A stretch of DNA of 64,000 bases from Selenomonas sp. WCT3 (GCA_900100835.1 FNCM01000015.1:1-64000); one strand, 5' to 3'. Positions 23,977 to 33,653 are shown, counted from the stretch's first letter. Notes: generated from the letters alone by a model not told the origin. Numbers and translations are program-made.

Positions 23977-25674
23977 ATGAAGGCGTCAAAACGAGAGGGA
24001 AATCGTGAGTTCCGGCAGCGCCGGGCTATGAACATCGTTTGGACGGCGGCGGGAGAATATGGTTTTTCTCCCGCTTTTTTGGCATTTCAGGAAGATGGTA
24101 CGCCGGACCTTTATTTGAATTCGATTATCGGTTTTGCGCATCGCTTCTATGATGCGGAGAAGTTGGCGGCGTATGTTTGCCAGCTTGACCAGTCAATCCT
24201 GTCAAGTGTGTTTGAAGATATTTTGTGGCTGGGGTTAGAGCAGGCAATTTATAAAAGGGAATTGCCGAATCGCCCGGTCCTTGAAGAACTGCGCCGGGAG
24301 CATGCCCGGCGCTTTTTGCTGGATTCGGTTGATGTATCCATGCAGCAGCTCATGATGCGCAGTGAAATCATCCATACCTTGAAGGCTGGGCGCTGTCGGG
24401 AAATTTTAGGAGAGCCGCCTGGCATACGCAATCCTTGGGATAGGAAGCTCTACGAGGCTTTGGATTATTCGGCAGAATTAACCACTGAGGAAATCATTGC
24501 CCGGACGGACCAGATATTGCGGCGGTTTTTTATTTTCCGCTTTACGGCAGGCCGGCGGCGGAGCTGGCATATCATTTTGAGCAATCGCTGGCAGCAGTGG
24601 CTGCGGCGGTTGTTTTCGCTGGAGGGGCAGCGGGAATTTTCGATTCGCCCTTGGCGGCAGGCTGATGCAGCTGGGGGACTGGGAAATGACGAGGGCAGTA
24701 TTTCGGGCTGGAGCCGTGATCCGCTGGCGGCAAAGCTGGCAGAGCTTACGGCAATTTATGGCAACCCCCTTTTTGCCGAATCGGTGCGGCTGGAGTTGGA
24801 GGTTTCCTTGTGCCGGGGAAATCATCAACGGGCTCATTTGTATTTTGCCATTGGCAGCGAGAACGATGCCAGCCGAGAAAATCGCGCCTTTTGGCGGGGG
24901 CACCAGCGGCAGTATGAACTGTGCCGGCGGCATCTTCGCGCTTCGCTGCAAAATTGCCTGTTGGTTCATCATCAACCGCAACAAATATCTGGGCGGCAAG
25001 GTGTCTTTGCGCCGGCTAGGGCTTGGCGAGGTGTTTTTCTGCATGACCCTAGCGTTTTTTGGCAGTATCAGGAGGAGCCTAAAGGGGATTTTGCCGTTAC
25101 GCTGCTGCTGGATGCTTCGGAGTCGCGTCGGGAACAACAGGGGATGATTGCCGCGCAGACTTATGCGATTGCCGGAGCTTTGGCAGACTGCCGGATTCCC
25201 GTTCAGGTCTATTCCTTTTGCAGCGTAAAGGGGGTAACGGTATTTTGCCAGTTGAAATCGTTGGCGGAACGGGATGGGCAGAGAATCTTTGCTTATCGTA
25301 CCGGTGGCTGGAATCGGGATGGGCTGGCCCTCTTGGCGGCTGAAAAATTACTTCCCCAGGAGAAAAAACGTCGTCAGTTGCTGATGGTGCTGACGGATGC
25401 CCATCCCAGTGATGCGCTGGACGTTCCGGCAGGGGCGGGAAGAAGTCATCGCTATATGGATAAGACGGCCATGGAGGATACAGCAGCGGCGGTGAAATCT
25501 TTGCGGCGTCATGGGGTAAAGCTGGTGGCTTTGGTCAATAGTGTGCTGATGGGCCAGGGGGCAGAAATAGCGGCCCGGGAAATATACGGCAAACAAGCCG
25601 TTGCCATTTCCTCGATTGAATGCTTGGCAGAAACCGTGGCCGGATTGGTGGAGCAGCAGATAAGCATGGACTGA
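23977..25674 (+). CDS. VWA-domain partner of the MoxR ATPase
   Basis: A 565-residue protein. A long N-terminal region of unrecognised type (residues 1-370, rich in Arg/Trp) precedes a von Willebrand A domain. The metal-ion-dependent adhesion site begins LLLDASESRREQQ (DxSxS) with later MVLTDAHPSD. It has no signal peptide, so it is probably cytosolic. ATG 23977 is the start, with GGGAGCGAT upstream. MoxR-VWA pairs are a recurrent module; the N-terminal region probably gives client specificity. Confidence 0.8.
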   Translation: MKASKREGNREFRQRRAMNIVWTAAGEYGFSPAFLAFQEDGTPDLYLNSIIGFAHRFYDAEKLAAYVCQLDQSILSSVFEDILWLGLEQAIYKRELPNRPVLEELRREHARRFLLDSVDVSMQQLMMRSEIIHTLKAGRCREILGEPPGIRNPWDRKLYEALDYSAELTTEEIIARTDQILRRFFIFRFTAGRRRSWHIILSNRWQQWLRRLFSLEGQREFSIRPWRQADAAGGLGNDEGSISGWSRDPLAAKLAELTAIYGNPLFAESVRLELEVSLCRGNHQRAHLYFAIGSENDASRENRAFWRGHQRQYELCRRHLRASLQNCLLVHHQPQQISGRQGVFAPARAWRGVFLHDPSVFWQYQEEPKGDFAVTLLLDASESRREQQGMIAAQTYAIAGALADCRIPVQVYSFCSVKGVTVFCQLKSLAERDGQRIFAYRTGGWNRDGLALLAAEKLLPQEKKRRQLLMVLTDAHPSDALDVPAGAGRSHRYMDKTAMEDTAAAVKSLRRHGVKLVALVNSVLMGQGAEIAAREIYGKQAVAISSIECLAETVAGLVEQQISMD

Positions 25675-25792
25675 GGATAAATGCGGATGCTTCGGATACG
25701 AAACTTGCTTTTTTGTGGGAAAAAGGGCAAAATAGAGAGGTGATTTATCGTTATTTACATGTGTAAGGATTTTTAACGGGTGAAATGGATAT

Positions 25793-26833
25793 ATGCAAAT
25801 GGAGCAGATGCGGCAGTCTTTGGTGCTGGCAGTGGATGGCAGAGAAGAGGACCGCACAAAGTTAAGGAATGTGTTAGCCTCCCGTGTTAATTTCTTTGGT
25901 GTGGCGGCTGGCAGCGCTGGATTGGCGTATGTGGAGCAGAAGCGGCCGGACTTGGTGCTTTTAGCCGATGAATTGCCGGATATGGATGGGTTTGAGGTGC
26001 TAAGGCGCATCCGCGAGGATGAACGGTTCAAGGACATTCCGGTTATCATGATGACGATGGACCAGAGTCAGAAGGCCGAGGCCGCCAGCATTATGGCTGG
26101 GGCCTTTGAGATTGTGCGCAAGCCCTTTGTGCCCATCATTGTGGTGAAAAAGGTGGAGCAGGTCCTGGAGTTGGAATACCTGCACCGTCATTTGCGCAGT
26201 GAAGTCAGACGCCAGACCCATCTGGCGGAAGAGCGGTTGGCGTCGAGCCAAAGGCTGTTTGAGGAAACGGTTATGGCCCTGGCGAAAACCATTGATGCCA
26301 AGGATGCCTATACCCGTGGTCATTCCCAGCGGGTGGGGCGCTATTCCCGCCACATCGCCTATAAGTTGGGATGGACAGAAGAAGAGCAGCAGAAGCTTTA
26401 TTTTATGGGACTGCTTCATGACATCGGCAAGATTGGTGTGCCGGAGGCAATCATCAACAAGCCAGACCGGCTTACCGATGAAGAGTATGATCGGATAAAG
26501 GAACATACGGTTATCGGGTCAGAAATTCTGGAGCTGGTGGCGGAGTTCCCAGAACTTACCATTGGGGCGCGGTCTCATCATGAACGATTTGACGGAACAG
26601 GGTATCCGGATGGCAAGAAGGGGAAGGAGATTCCCATTTATGCCCGCATCATTGCGGTGGCCGATGCCTATGATGCTATGACGTCTAAACGCAGTTACCG
26701 CGACATCTTGCCGCAGAATGTGGTTCGGGCAGAAATCGCCAAAGGGCGCAATTCCCAGTTTGACCCGGAATTTGCCGATGTGATGCTGCAGATTATCGAT
26801 GAAGATGAAGACTATATGCTGCACGAGCGCTAA
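25793..26833 (+). CDS. HD-GYP c-di-GMP phosphodiesterase with receiver-like domain
   Basis: A 346-residue protein of the RpfG type. The C-terminal HD-GYP domain contains HDIGKIGVPEAI and HHERFDGTGYP, the residues needed to hydrolyse c-di-GMP to GMP. The N-terminal receiver fold is imperfect: at the acceptor position LVLLADELPDMDG has Ala58 with Asp one place later, and the acidic pair is VDG. The switch Lys (RKPF) is kept. A helical linker joins them. It is monocistronic. It may counteract the diguanylate cyclases at 37.5-40.9 kb. Confidence 0.88.
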   Translation: MQMEQMRQSLVLAVDGREEDRTKLRNVLASRVNFFGVAAGSAGLAYVEQKRPDLVLLADELPDMDGFEVLRRIREDERFKDIPVIMMTMDQSQKAEAASIMAGAFEIVRKPFVPIIVVKKVEQVLELEYLHRHLRSEVRRQTHLAEERLASSQRLFEETVMALAKTIDAKDAYTRGHSQRVGRYSRHIAYKLGWTEEEQQKLYFMGLLHDIGKIGVPEAIINKPDRLTDEEYDRIKEHTVIGSEILELVAEFPELTIGARSHHERFDGTGYPDGKKGKEIPIYARIIAVADAYDAMTSKRSYRDILPQNVVRAEIAKGRNSQFDPEFADVMLQIIDEDEDYMLHER

Positions 26834-26855
26834 TTGCTAAAAAATTGTATGGGAT

Positions 26856-26895
26856 AAAACCCGCTGATTCGCAAGATCGGCGGGTTTTTCTTGCG
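26856..26895 (+). terminator. Terminator after HD-GYP gene
   Basis: CCCGCTGAT pairs with ATCGGCGGG, followed by TTTTTCTT. Confidence 0.8.
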
Positions 26896-26913
26896 TTATG
26901 GAACGGAATGAGT

Positions 26914-26938
26914 TAATATACCTATAGGGGGTATATTA
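26914..26938 (+). promoter_or_regulatory. CsoR operator upstream of csoR-copA
   Basis: The palindrome TAATATACC-TATAGGG-GGTATATTA contains the G-tract dyad typical of CsoR operators (ATACCnnnnGGGGTAT-like). It lies 24 bp before the csoR start and probably overlaps the promoter. Confidence 0.75.
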
Positions 26939-26961
26939 ACAGAGTGATTAGGAGAGAGAAA

Positions 26962-27288
26962 ATGAGCGAAGCGAAAACTATGCCCTGCGGCTGCTGTGGC
27001 GGCATAAAGCATAAATTTCGGGATAAAGATGGTGAGGAATACAAGTGTCTGGTGCGCCGGCTGAACCGGATTGAAGGGCAGATACGCGGTATCCACAAAA
27101 TGGTGGATGAGGATCGCTACTGTGTCGATATCCTGACCCAGGTCAGCGCGGTGCAGTCGGCACTGAATGCGTTTACCAAGGAGCTTTTAAGTCAGCATAT
27201 CCATAGCTGTGTGGTGGAGGACATCCGCGCAGGCAATGACGAAGTGGTGGAGGAACTTTGCGGTCTCTTGCAAAAAGTCATGAAATAA
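26962..27288 (+). CDS. csoR: Copper-sensing repressor CsoR
   Basis: A 108-residue all-helical repressor that releases DNA on binding Cu(I). The family's Cys-His-Cys ligands appear as YCVDIL and the His and Cys of HIHSC. The region LVRRLNRIEGQIRGIHKMVD is the DUF156/CsoR core. An extra CGCCGG cluster near the N-terminus may also bind metal. ATG 26962 is taken because AGGAGAG lies upstream. It is co-transcribed with copA, 34 bases downstream. Confidence 0.92.
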   Translation: MSEAKTMPCGCCGGIKHKFRDKDGEEYKCLVRRLNRIEGQIRGIHKMVDEDRYCVDILTQVSAVQSALNAFTKELLSQHIHSCVVEDIRAGNDEVVEELCGLLQKVMK

Positions 27289-27322
27289 TGGATGGCCGGC
27301 TCCGGTAAGGAAGGAGAACGGT

Positions 27323-29857
27323 GTGAGGAAAGAAAAATTCAATGTAACGGGTATGACCTGTTCAGCCTGCTCGGCTCGGGTGCAAAAAGCCGTGGAAGGT
27401 TTGGCGGGGACACAGGACGTATCGGTCAATCTGTTGACCAATAGCATGCAGCTTCAATATGATGAACAGGTGGTCGATGCGGCAGCAGTGATTGCGGCGG
27501 TGGAAAAGGCCGGCTATGGAGCGTCGGTCAAAGGTGCCCCGGCAAGAGCGGCGTCGGAAACGGAGCCGGAACGAATCGGCGATCGGCAGATACGAGAGCT
27601 CCGCCAGCGGCTTTCGTGGTCGCTGCTATTCCTGCTGCCCCTTATGTATGTGGTGATGCAGAACCATTTAGGGGCTTTGGTGCCTGCAGGGCTTCGGGAG
27701 GTGCTGGCTGGACCGGAAAATGCTGTGGTATTTGCCTTTGTCCAGTTTTTGCTGGTACTGCCGATTATGCTGCTGAACCGTAAATTTTATATCGGCGGCT
27801 TCCGGGCACTTATTCAGGGGGCGCCCAATATGGATACCCTGGTGGGAATGGGCTCTATGGTCTCAGCCCTGTTCGGCGTGGTGGGGATTTTCCGTATCGG
27901 CTGGGGAATGGGCCATGGCGATTGGGCGTTGGTGTCATCGTATAGCCAGAATCTGTATTTTGAATCGGCGGGCATGATTGTCACGTTGATTACGGTAGGA
28001 AAATATCTGGAGAGCCGGGCCAAGGGGAAGACCAGCCGCGCCTTGGAACAGCTGATGGAACTTGCGCCGAAACAGGCAACTGTGCTGCGGGAGGGCAAAG
28101 AGGTGGTTATCGCCGCCGATTCTCTGCAGGTGGGGGATACCGTGGTGGTTCGCCCTGGCGAACGCATTCCTGCCGATGGGGTCATCACCTGGGGCACGAC
28201 CAGCGTCGATGAAGCGGCTATTTCCGGGGAAAGTATCCCGGTGGAAAAGGGAATCGGCGATGGTGTGACTTCTGCCACCATCAACAAGAATGGCTTTATC
28301 CGTTTTAAGGCAGAACGGGTAGGGGAGGATTCTACCATCAGCCGGATTATCCGCTTGGTGGATGAGGCTAGCGCCAGCAAGGCCCCCATTGCTCGTTTGG
28401 CCGATAAGATTGCCGGTGTTTTCGTCCCCGTGGTCATGGCGATTGCTGTCAGTGCTGGGGCGATCTGGCTCATGGCTGGAGCGGATGTGGAATTCGCATT
28501 TTCTATTGCGATTTCGATTCTCGTCATTTCCTGTCCCTGTGCACTGGGGCTCGCTACGCCCGTGGCGGTTATGGTGGGAATTGGCAAGGGGGCGGAAAAT
28601 GGTATCCTGATTAAATCCGGTGAAGCCTTGGAAACTGCCCATCGCATCGATACGGTAGTGATGGACAAGACGGGAACCATCACCGAGGGGCGGCCTGAGG
28701 TGGTGTCGGTGCAGCCCTTCGGCGTGTCAGAAACAGAACTCATCGCGGCGGCGGCTGGGCTGGAAGCAGGCAGTGAACATCCGCTGGCAGAAGCGATTAT
28801 GGCTTATGCCAGGAAGCGGCAAATCGAGCCACTTCTCATGACGGATTTTGCGGCGGTCTTCGGCCGTGGTGTACGCGGACAGGCAGCTGGCAGCAAATGG
28901 CTGGCGGGAAATCAACGCTTCCTGCAAGAACAGCAGTTGGAAACCGCCGCGTATCAAGAATGGTTGGATACTTTGGCCGATGAAGGCGTTACTCCGTTGC
29001 TGGTAGCTTGTGAAAAGCAGGTGGTGGGCATTTTTGGTGTGGCCGACAGGGAAAAGGCCACCAGCGGACAAGCCGTTCGCGAGTTTGTTGCTATGGGCCT
29101 GGATGTGGTTATGCTCACGGGGGATAATGAACGAACGGCCGAGGCGATACGCCGCCGGCTAAATATTCCCCATGTTATCGCCGGGGTCCTGCCGGAAGAT
29201 AAGGCAATGCATATCGAGGCGCTGCAAAAAGCCGGCCATCGGGTGGCCATGATTGGCGATGGCATCAACGATGCGCCGGCGCTTTCTCGGGCGGACTTGG
29301 GAATCGCGATTGGTGCGGGAACCGATATTGCCCTGGAAAGTGCCGATGCAGTGCTGGTGAAAAATGATCTGCTAGATGCCGTACAGGCAATACGGCTGTC
29401 GAAGGCGGTTATGCGCAATATCAAGGAGAATCTGTTCTGGGCATTTTTCTACAATGTGCTCTGTATTCCGCTGGCTGCCGGTGTATTGTTCCCTTCGTTG
29501 GGAATTAAATTGTCCCCGATGGTGGGGGCTGCCGCTATGAGTATGTCGAGCATTTGTGTCTGTCTCAATGCCCTGCGGCTTCGGTTGGTTTCAATGGATA
29601 AGGCCCCACAGTTATCTGGTGGCGGCGTTGTTAGGAATAAGGAGGTTTTAACTATGGAAAAGACGTTGAAAATTGAAGGTATGATGTGCAAGCATTGCCA
29701 GAAACATGTGACGGATGCACTTTCTAACATGGATGGTGTAACCGAGGTGGAGGTCAATCTGGAAAAGGGAACGGCGGCCGTCAAGATGAGCCGTGAGATT
29801 CCGGATGGGGAATTTCAGCAGGTTATCGAGGAAGCTGGGTACGAATTGATCCTTTGA
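27323..29857 (+). CDS. copA: Copper-exporting P1B-type ATPase with C-terminal CopZ-like domain
   Basis: An 844-residue Cu(I) efflux pump. An N-terminal heavy-metal domain has GMTCSAC (residues 10-16). Paired membrane helices follow, then the actuator motif AAISGESIP, the ion-binding CPC in ISCPCALGLATP (near 403), the phosphorylation motif DKTGTITEG, MLTGDNE and GDGINDAP. TM7/8 ligands YN and MSMSS fit the Cu(I) class. Unusually, after the last membrane helix the frame continues into a second heavy-metal domain with GMMCKHC. The start is GTG 27323 behind GGAGAACG. Regulation by CsoR is inferred. Confidence 0.93.
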   Translation: MRKEKFNVTGMTCSACSARVQKAVEGLAGTQDVSVNLLTNSMQLQYDEQVVDAAAVIAAVEKAGYGASVKGAPARAASETEPERIGDRQIRELRQRLSWSLLFLLPLMYVVMQNHLGALVPAGLREVLAGPENAVVFAFVQFLLVLPIMLLNRKFYIGGFRALIQGAPNMDTLVGMGSMVSALFGVVGIFRIGWGMGHGDWALVSSYSQNLYFESAGMIVTLITVGKYLESRAKGKTSRALEQLMELAPKQATVLREGKEVVIAADSLQVGDTVVVRPGERIPADGVITWGTTSVDEAAISGESIPVEKGIGDGVTSATINKNGFIRFKAERVGEDSTISRIIRLVDEASASKAPIARLADKIAGVFVPVVMAIAVSAGAIWLMAGADVEFAFSIAISILVISCPCALGLATPVAVMVGIGKGAENGILIKSGEALETAHRIDTVVMDKTGTITEGRPEVVSVQPFGVSETELIAAAAGLEAGSEHPLAEAIMAYARKRQIEPLLMTDFAAVFGRGVRGQAAGSKWLAGNQRFLQEQQLETAAYQEWLDTLADEGVTPLLVACEKQVVGIFGVADREKATSGQAVREFVAMGLDVVMLTGDNERTAEAIRRRLNIPHVIAGVLPEDKAMHIEALQKAGHRVAMIGDGINDAPALSRADLGIAIGAGTDIALESADAVLVKNDLLDAVQAIRLSKAVMRNIKENLFWAFFYNVLCIPLAAGVLFPSLGIKLSPMVGAAAMSMSSICVCLNALRLRLVSMDKAPQLSGGGVVRNKEVLTMEKTLKIEGMMCKHCQKHVTDALSNMDGVTEVEVNLEKGTAAVKMSREIPDGEFQQVIEEAGYELIL
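29654..29857 (+). CDS. copZ: CopZ-like copper chaperone nested in frame in copA
   Basis: The last 67 codons of copA start with ATG 29654 preceded by AATAAGGAGG nine bases upstream, an excellent ribosome binding site inside the coding region. They encode a complete CopZ-type ferredoxin-fold domain with GMMCKHC as copper site. Most Firmicutes have copZ as a separate gene right after copA. Here the ancestral stop codon seems lost, so both a fusion and a free chaperone could be made from one frame. Internal initiation is inferred, not shown. Confidence 0.6.
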   Translation: MEKTLKIEGMMCKHCQKHVTDALSNMDGVTEVEVNLEKGTAAVKMSREIPDGEFQQVIEEAGYELIL

Positions 29858-29870
29858 TACCCGAGGAAAA

Positions 29871-29904
29871 AGAAGCAGTTTTGATAGCTGCTTCTTTTTT
29901 TATG
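29871..29904 (+). terminator. Terminator after copA
   Basis: AGAAGCAG pairs with CTGCTTCT, followed by a long T run. Confidence 0.8.
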
Positions 29905-29976
29905 AATTTTTAGGATGAATATGTTACAATAAACAGAAATGAATGAATCCTTAATTTTCGGAAGGTGGTTGCCATT

Positions 29977-30432
29977 ATGAAAAAACATATCTTAGCATTT
30001 TGCCTTGCCTGCCTGGTAGCAATGTCCGCCAATGTGTTTGCTGCTACGCCAGAAGCGGAGACCCTGTCGGTGGAGCAGCAGGGGGCTCAGAAGTGGATGG
30101 AAACGATGCTGGTTAAGGCAGACTATAAGACGGCTTTGTCCCAGCTGGGAGAAGAAGGTCAAAAGGCTTTGACCGAGAAGCAGATGAAGGAAAAGCAGCA
30201 GGAAATTCTCAAGAATCTGGGTAAAATGCAGAAATACCAGTTTAATGCCTGGATTCGTTTGGGGAAATATGACCGCATAGTCTATGCGGCCCAGTTTGAG
30301 AAGTATCCGCTGGTTCAGTGCGATATTATCACCAACCAGAAGGGGCAGGTTATTGATTTCGGTCTGTCGCCGATTCAGCAGCAGAAGCAGGATGCTGGCG
30401 CAGACAAAGACAAAAAGAAAAACAAGAAATAA
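29977..30432 (+). CDS. Small secreted protein (DUF3887-like)
   Basis: A 151-residue exported protein. Signal peptide KKHILAFCLACLVAMSANVF with cleavage after AFA. The mature part has an alpha-helical start followed by a small beta domain (RIVYAAQFEKYPLVQCDII, NQKGQVIDFGLSP). This resembles DUF3887-type domains found in secreted Firmicutes proteins, an assignment made from memory. A Lys-rich tail (DKDKKKNKK) ends it. ATG 29977 is preferred over GTG 29965. It is monocistronic. Confidence 0.6.
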   Translation: MKKHILAFCLACLVAMSANVFAATPEAETLSVEQQGAQKWMETMLVKADYKTALSQLGEEGQKALTEKQMKEKQQEILKNLGKMQKYQFNAWIRLGKYDRIVYAAQFEKYPLVQCDIITNQKGQVIDFGLSPIQQQKQDAGADKDKKKNKK

Positions 30433-30446
30433 TCCGCAGGATAGGA

Positions 30447-30476
30447 GCCGGCAGCATAGCTGCTGGCTTTTCTAAT
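30447..30476 (+). terminator. Terminator after the small secreted protein gene
   Basis: GCCGGCAGC pairs with GCTGCTGGC, followed by TTTTC. Confidence 0.75.
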
Positions 30477-30528
30477 TTTTGATACACTGTTATAATAGAA
30501 ATTAGAGTATCAGAATGGAGGAATATGG

Positions 30529-33327
30529 ATGAAACGCAGTGAGCGTATCTATCAATATATCCGGGAGAAATCGGCATTATATACGAAAGAGCAGTTAAAG
30601 GGCCAGGTGGGGCTGGACGCTCAGGAGATTGCCGGTGCCCTGGATATTTTGCGCAACAATGTGTCAAAAGAATTAAACGAGCTGCATCGCCAGGGGAAAA
30701 TCGTCAAATTTTCCGGCCGTCCTGTCCGTTATTTCGATCGGGAGATCTTGGAGGGATTGCTGGATACGGACTTAGGGGCTGGCAACTGTCAGTTTCAGGA
30801 TATTGAGGAGTGCCGAAAGCTCAGTGGGGTGGAAGATGAGGAAATCAATCCCTTTGAACACCTGATTGGTGCGGAACGCAGTCTTAAACGGCAGGTGGAG
30901 CAGGCCAAGGCGGCAATCCTTTACCCGCCAGATGGCTTGCATACGCTGATTGTCGGTCAGACTGGTGTCGGCAAGACGCTGTTTGCCCATATGATGTTCG
31001 CCTATGGCAAGACGATGCATCGCTTTGCTGAGGATGCACCCTTTGTGACGTTCAACTGCGCTGATTATTACAACAACCCGCAATTGTTGATATCCCATGT
31101 GTTTGGCCATATCAAAGGGGCCTTCACCGGAGCGGATACCGCCAAAGCTGGTCTTGTGGAAGAGGCTGATGGTGGCGTATTGTTCCTGGACGAGATTCAT
31201 CGCCTGCCGCCGGAAGGACAGGAAATGATCTTTTATTTCATGGATACGGGAACCTTCAATCGTCTGGGGGAGACGACCCGCAGCCGCCGGGCCAAGGTGC
31301 TCATCATCGGCGCTACGACGGAGGACCCGAATTCGGCGCTGACGCGCACCTTTGTGCGTCGTATCCCCAATATCATCACCATTCGGCCCTTGGCGGAGCG
31401 GACCTTGGAGGAAAAGCTGGACATCTTAAAGCTGTTGTTCATGGATGAAGCCCGGCGCGTCAAAAAACCGGTCCGCATCAGTGTCGAGTCGGTGAAGGCC
31501 TTGATTGGAAGTATTGGCAGTGGCAACGTGGGCCAGCTGAAGTCGAATATCAAACTGCTCTGTGCCCAGGCCTTTTTGAATGGCATCGATAATCCCAACT
31601 ATATTGAAGTGGATTTTAAGATGCTGCCCTCAAATGTCAAAGATGGTTTGCTTACCTTGTCGGCTAATCGGCAGGCCCTTACTGAGCTGACGAAATACGT
31701 CAGTGAGCCACTGGTGGTATCGCCGCCAGGTGGGAATTTCCAGCTGGAAGGAGCCGGCGGCAACGAAGGTGGCTTCAATCTGTATCAGGTGGTAGAGGAT
31801 AAAGTAGCCCTGCTAAAGGGTGAGGGCATCAGCGATGAGCTCATTAAGCAGATTGTCGCTACGGATGTCAACGTATACGTCAAAGACCTTTATAACAAGA
31901 AGCATTCCGTCAATATGACCACCCGGGAACGTTTGCTGAAAATCGTGGATGAGGCTCTGGTGGATTTTTCGGAACAGGTATCGCTCTACGTGCAGAAACG
32001 CATGAACCGCAGCTATCGGGATCGCTTCCTTTATGCCTTTAGCCTGCATCTTTCGGCGTTCCTCAAGCGGGTGAAGTCCAAAGAGTCGATACCCTATACG
32101 GAAATCGAAGGGGCTGTTCCCCAGGATTCCCAGTGTGTGCAGGTGGCCGGGGAAATTGGCGAAATGATTGAAAAGCACTACCACCTAAAAGTTCCCCGCA
32201 ACGAAATCGAGTATATCGCCCTGCTGCTGGAATCCTCCGATGATGACGATTTGGATGAGAAGGTAACGATATTGGTGGCAACCCATGGCAAGAGTACGGC
32301 CAGTTCCATGGTGGATGTGGCCCAGAAGCTGTTCAGTTCCACCGATATCAATATCATTGCAGTGGACATGCCGCTGGAAATCAAACCCCAGGAGATATTC
32401 GACAAGACAGCGGCGATGCTCCGAACTATGAATTGCGCAAACGGCGTGCTGATTTTGGCCGATATGGGTTCCCTTTGCAACATCGGTGCGATGCTGTCGG
32501 AAAAGCTGAAAATTCCCGTCCGTACGCTGGACATGGTATCTACGCCGCTGATTTTGGAAGCCATGCGCAAGGTGGATATTGCCGGTATGGATTTGGACAG
32601 CATCTATGATTCGCTGCGGAACTTCAAAGGTTACGAAGCAGTGGATTCTGCTGATGGGGCCCAGCCAAACGAAAACAGTCAGGAAGCCATTGTGACGATT
32701 TGTTCCACCGGGCAGGGAGCAGCCTTGAAGCTCAAAGCATTGGTGGAAGACATCCTGCGCCATGCTGGACGGGCCGTGGAGGTCATCCCCATTGGGCTGG
32801 TACACATGGAAGAGCGCATTGAAGAAATCAGTCAGGCTTACCATATTGTAGCTGCGGTGGGCATGAAGAAGCCAAAGGCGAAGATTCCCTTCATCCCCTT
32901 AGAACAGCTTATTGACGGAACCGGGGAACAGCTGCTTTCCGAGTTGGTTCTAGATCGCAAGATCGATATGGTTCCCAAACGGAGAGGGAGTATGGTGGTA
33001 CAGAAGCTTTGTGAGGAATCCTTGCAGAAGTTTTTGACCTATCTGAATCCCGCTAAGGTCATGGGAGGTTTGCTGGAGTTTGACCGTTTGCTGGAAAAAG
33101 AATTGGGAGTAAAATTGTCGAACCCTGTACGCATCCGTTTGTTGGTTCATTGCGGCTGTGCGCTGGAGCGTATCGTTACCCGCAGTTCCCTGGTTTATAA
33201 AGGGGATAAACTTGAAGTCGATACACAAAAGCTGGAGGCGCTAAAAAAAGCAGCCAGAGTATTCGATGAGACACTAAAACTCCGATTCGATGAAGATGAG
33301 TTTTATTTCATGGCAAATATGATATAA
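30529..33327 (+). CDS. levR: LevR/ManR-type sigma-54 activator with PTS regulatory domains
   Basis: A 932-residue activator of sigma-54 promoters. N-terminal winged helix (about 1-75), then an AAA+ domain with Walker A GQTGVGKT (142-149), the sigma-54 contact loop GAFTGAD and Walker [18 protein letters not shown] follows (about 450-560), then a mannose-type EIIA-like domain with its His in ATHGKST (near 586), and a second PRD (about 820-925) with [10 protein letters not shown]. Phosphorylation of these domains by HPr or the cognate EIIB normally couples activity to sugar supply. The second His position of PRD1 reads EYIALLLE, without His. It lies directly upstream of the PTS operon it should activate. 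Confidence 0.92.
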   Translation: MKRSERIYQYIREKSALYTKEQLKGQVGLDAQEIAGALDILRNNVSKELNELHRQGKIVKFSGRPVRYFDREILEGLLDTDLGAGNCQFQDIEECRKLSGVEDEEINPFEHLIGAERSLKRQVEQAKAAILYPPDGLHTLIVGQTGVGKTLFAHMMFAYGKTMHRFAEDAPFVTFNCADYYNNPQLLISHVFGHIKGAFTGADTAKAGLVEEADGGVLFLDEIHRLPPEGQEMIFYFMDTGTFNRLGETTRSRRAKVLIIGATTEDPNSALTRTFVRRIPNIITIRPLAERTLEEKLDILKLLFMDEARRVKKPVRISVESVKALIGSIGSGNVGQLKSNIKLLCAQAFLNGIDNPNYIEVDFKMLPSNVKDGLLTLSANRQALTELTKYVSEPLVVSPPGGNFQLEGAGGNEGGFNLYQVVEDKVALLKGEGISDELIKQIVATDVNVYVKDLYNKKHSVNMTTRERLLKIVDEALVDFSEQVSLYVQKRMNRSYRDRFLYAFSLHLSAFLKRVKSKESIPYTEIEGAVPQDSQCVQVAGEIGEMIEKHYHLKVPRNEIEYIALLLESSDDDDLDEKVTILVATHGKSTASSMVDVAQKLFSSTDINIIAVDMPLEIKPQEIFDKTAAMLRTMNCANGVLILADMGSLCNIGAMLSEKLKIPVRTLDMVSTPLILEAMRKVDIAGMDLDSIYDSLRNFKGYEAVDSADGAQPNENSQEAIVTICSTGQGAALKLKALVEDILRHAGRAVEVIPIGLVHMEERIEEISQAYHIVAAVGMKKPKAKIPFIPLEQLIDGTGEQLLSELVLDRKIDMVPKRRGSMVVQKLCEESLQKFLTYLNPAKVMGGLLEFDRLLEKELGVKLSNPVRIRLLVHCGCALERIVTRSSLVYKGDKLEVDTQKLEALKKAARVFDETLKLRFDEDEFYFMANMI

Positions 33328-33351
33328 GTCAATAAAAAATAAGATGATATG

Positions 33352-33385
33352 ATACACTATGATGACGTTTGTCATCATAGTGTAT
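33352..33385. promoter_or_regulatory. Perfect 15-bp palindrome after levR
   Basis: Arms 33352-33366 and 33371-33385 pair perfectly around a GTTT loop and contain AGTGTAT at both ends, the heptamer that recurs further downstream. It could be the levR terminator (TTTTATTTG follows) or a LevR binding site, or both. Confidence 0.5.
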
Positions 33386-33412
33386 TTTATTTGTGGATAT
33401 TTTATTTTCTGA

Positions 33413-33475
33413 CAGTATCAAAGTGTATTGGAAAATGGGAAACAGTGTATCAAAAGTGTATTAAAAGTATCAAAG
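33413..33475 (+). promoter_or_regulatory. Phased AGTGTAT array, candidate LevR upstream activating sequence
   Basis: AGTGTAT occurs at 33422, 33444 and 33455, and AGTAT variants at 33413 and 33466. Spacings of 22, 11 and 11 bp put most sites on one face of the helix. They lie about 80-150 bp upstream of the sigma-54 promoter, the usual distance for an activator site. Confidence 0.55.
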
Positions 33476-33545
33476 AGAAAAAAGTTTTATGAAAAACCCC
33501 TGTAAGACAGGGCGTAAAAAGATTTTTTTGGATTAATACACAAAG

Positions 33546-33562
33546 TTGGCACGCTCCTTGCA
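33546..33562 (+). promoter_or_regulatory. Sigma-54 (-24/-12) promoter of the mannose-family PTS operon
   Basis: TTGGCACGCTCCTTGCA matches the -24 GG and -12 GC consensus exactly (TGGCAC-N5-TTGCA). It lies 92 bp upstream of the first PTS gene. Confidence 0.92.
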
Positions 33563-33653
33563 ATATATATGGGCGTAAGGCAAAATAAGCCAAAAACATT
33601 CAGAGACAGCCGGATGGTTATAAGAGAATGTGTAGTATAAGGAGGAAGTTTCC

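Noticed and set aside
33352..33390. Palindrome after levR as a plain terminator
   Set aside because: Not excluded, but the AT-rich stem, interrupted T tract and repeated heptamer make an operator equally likely, so it was not called a terminator outright.
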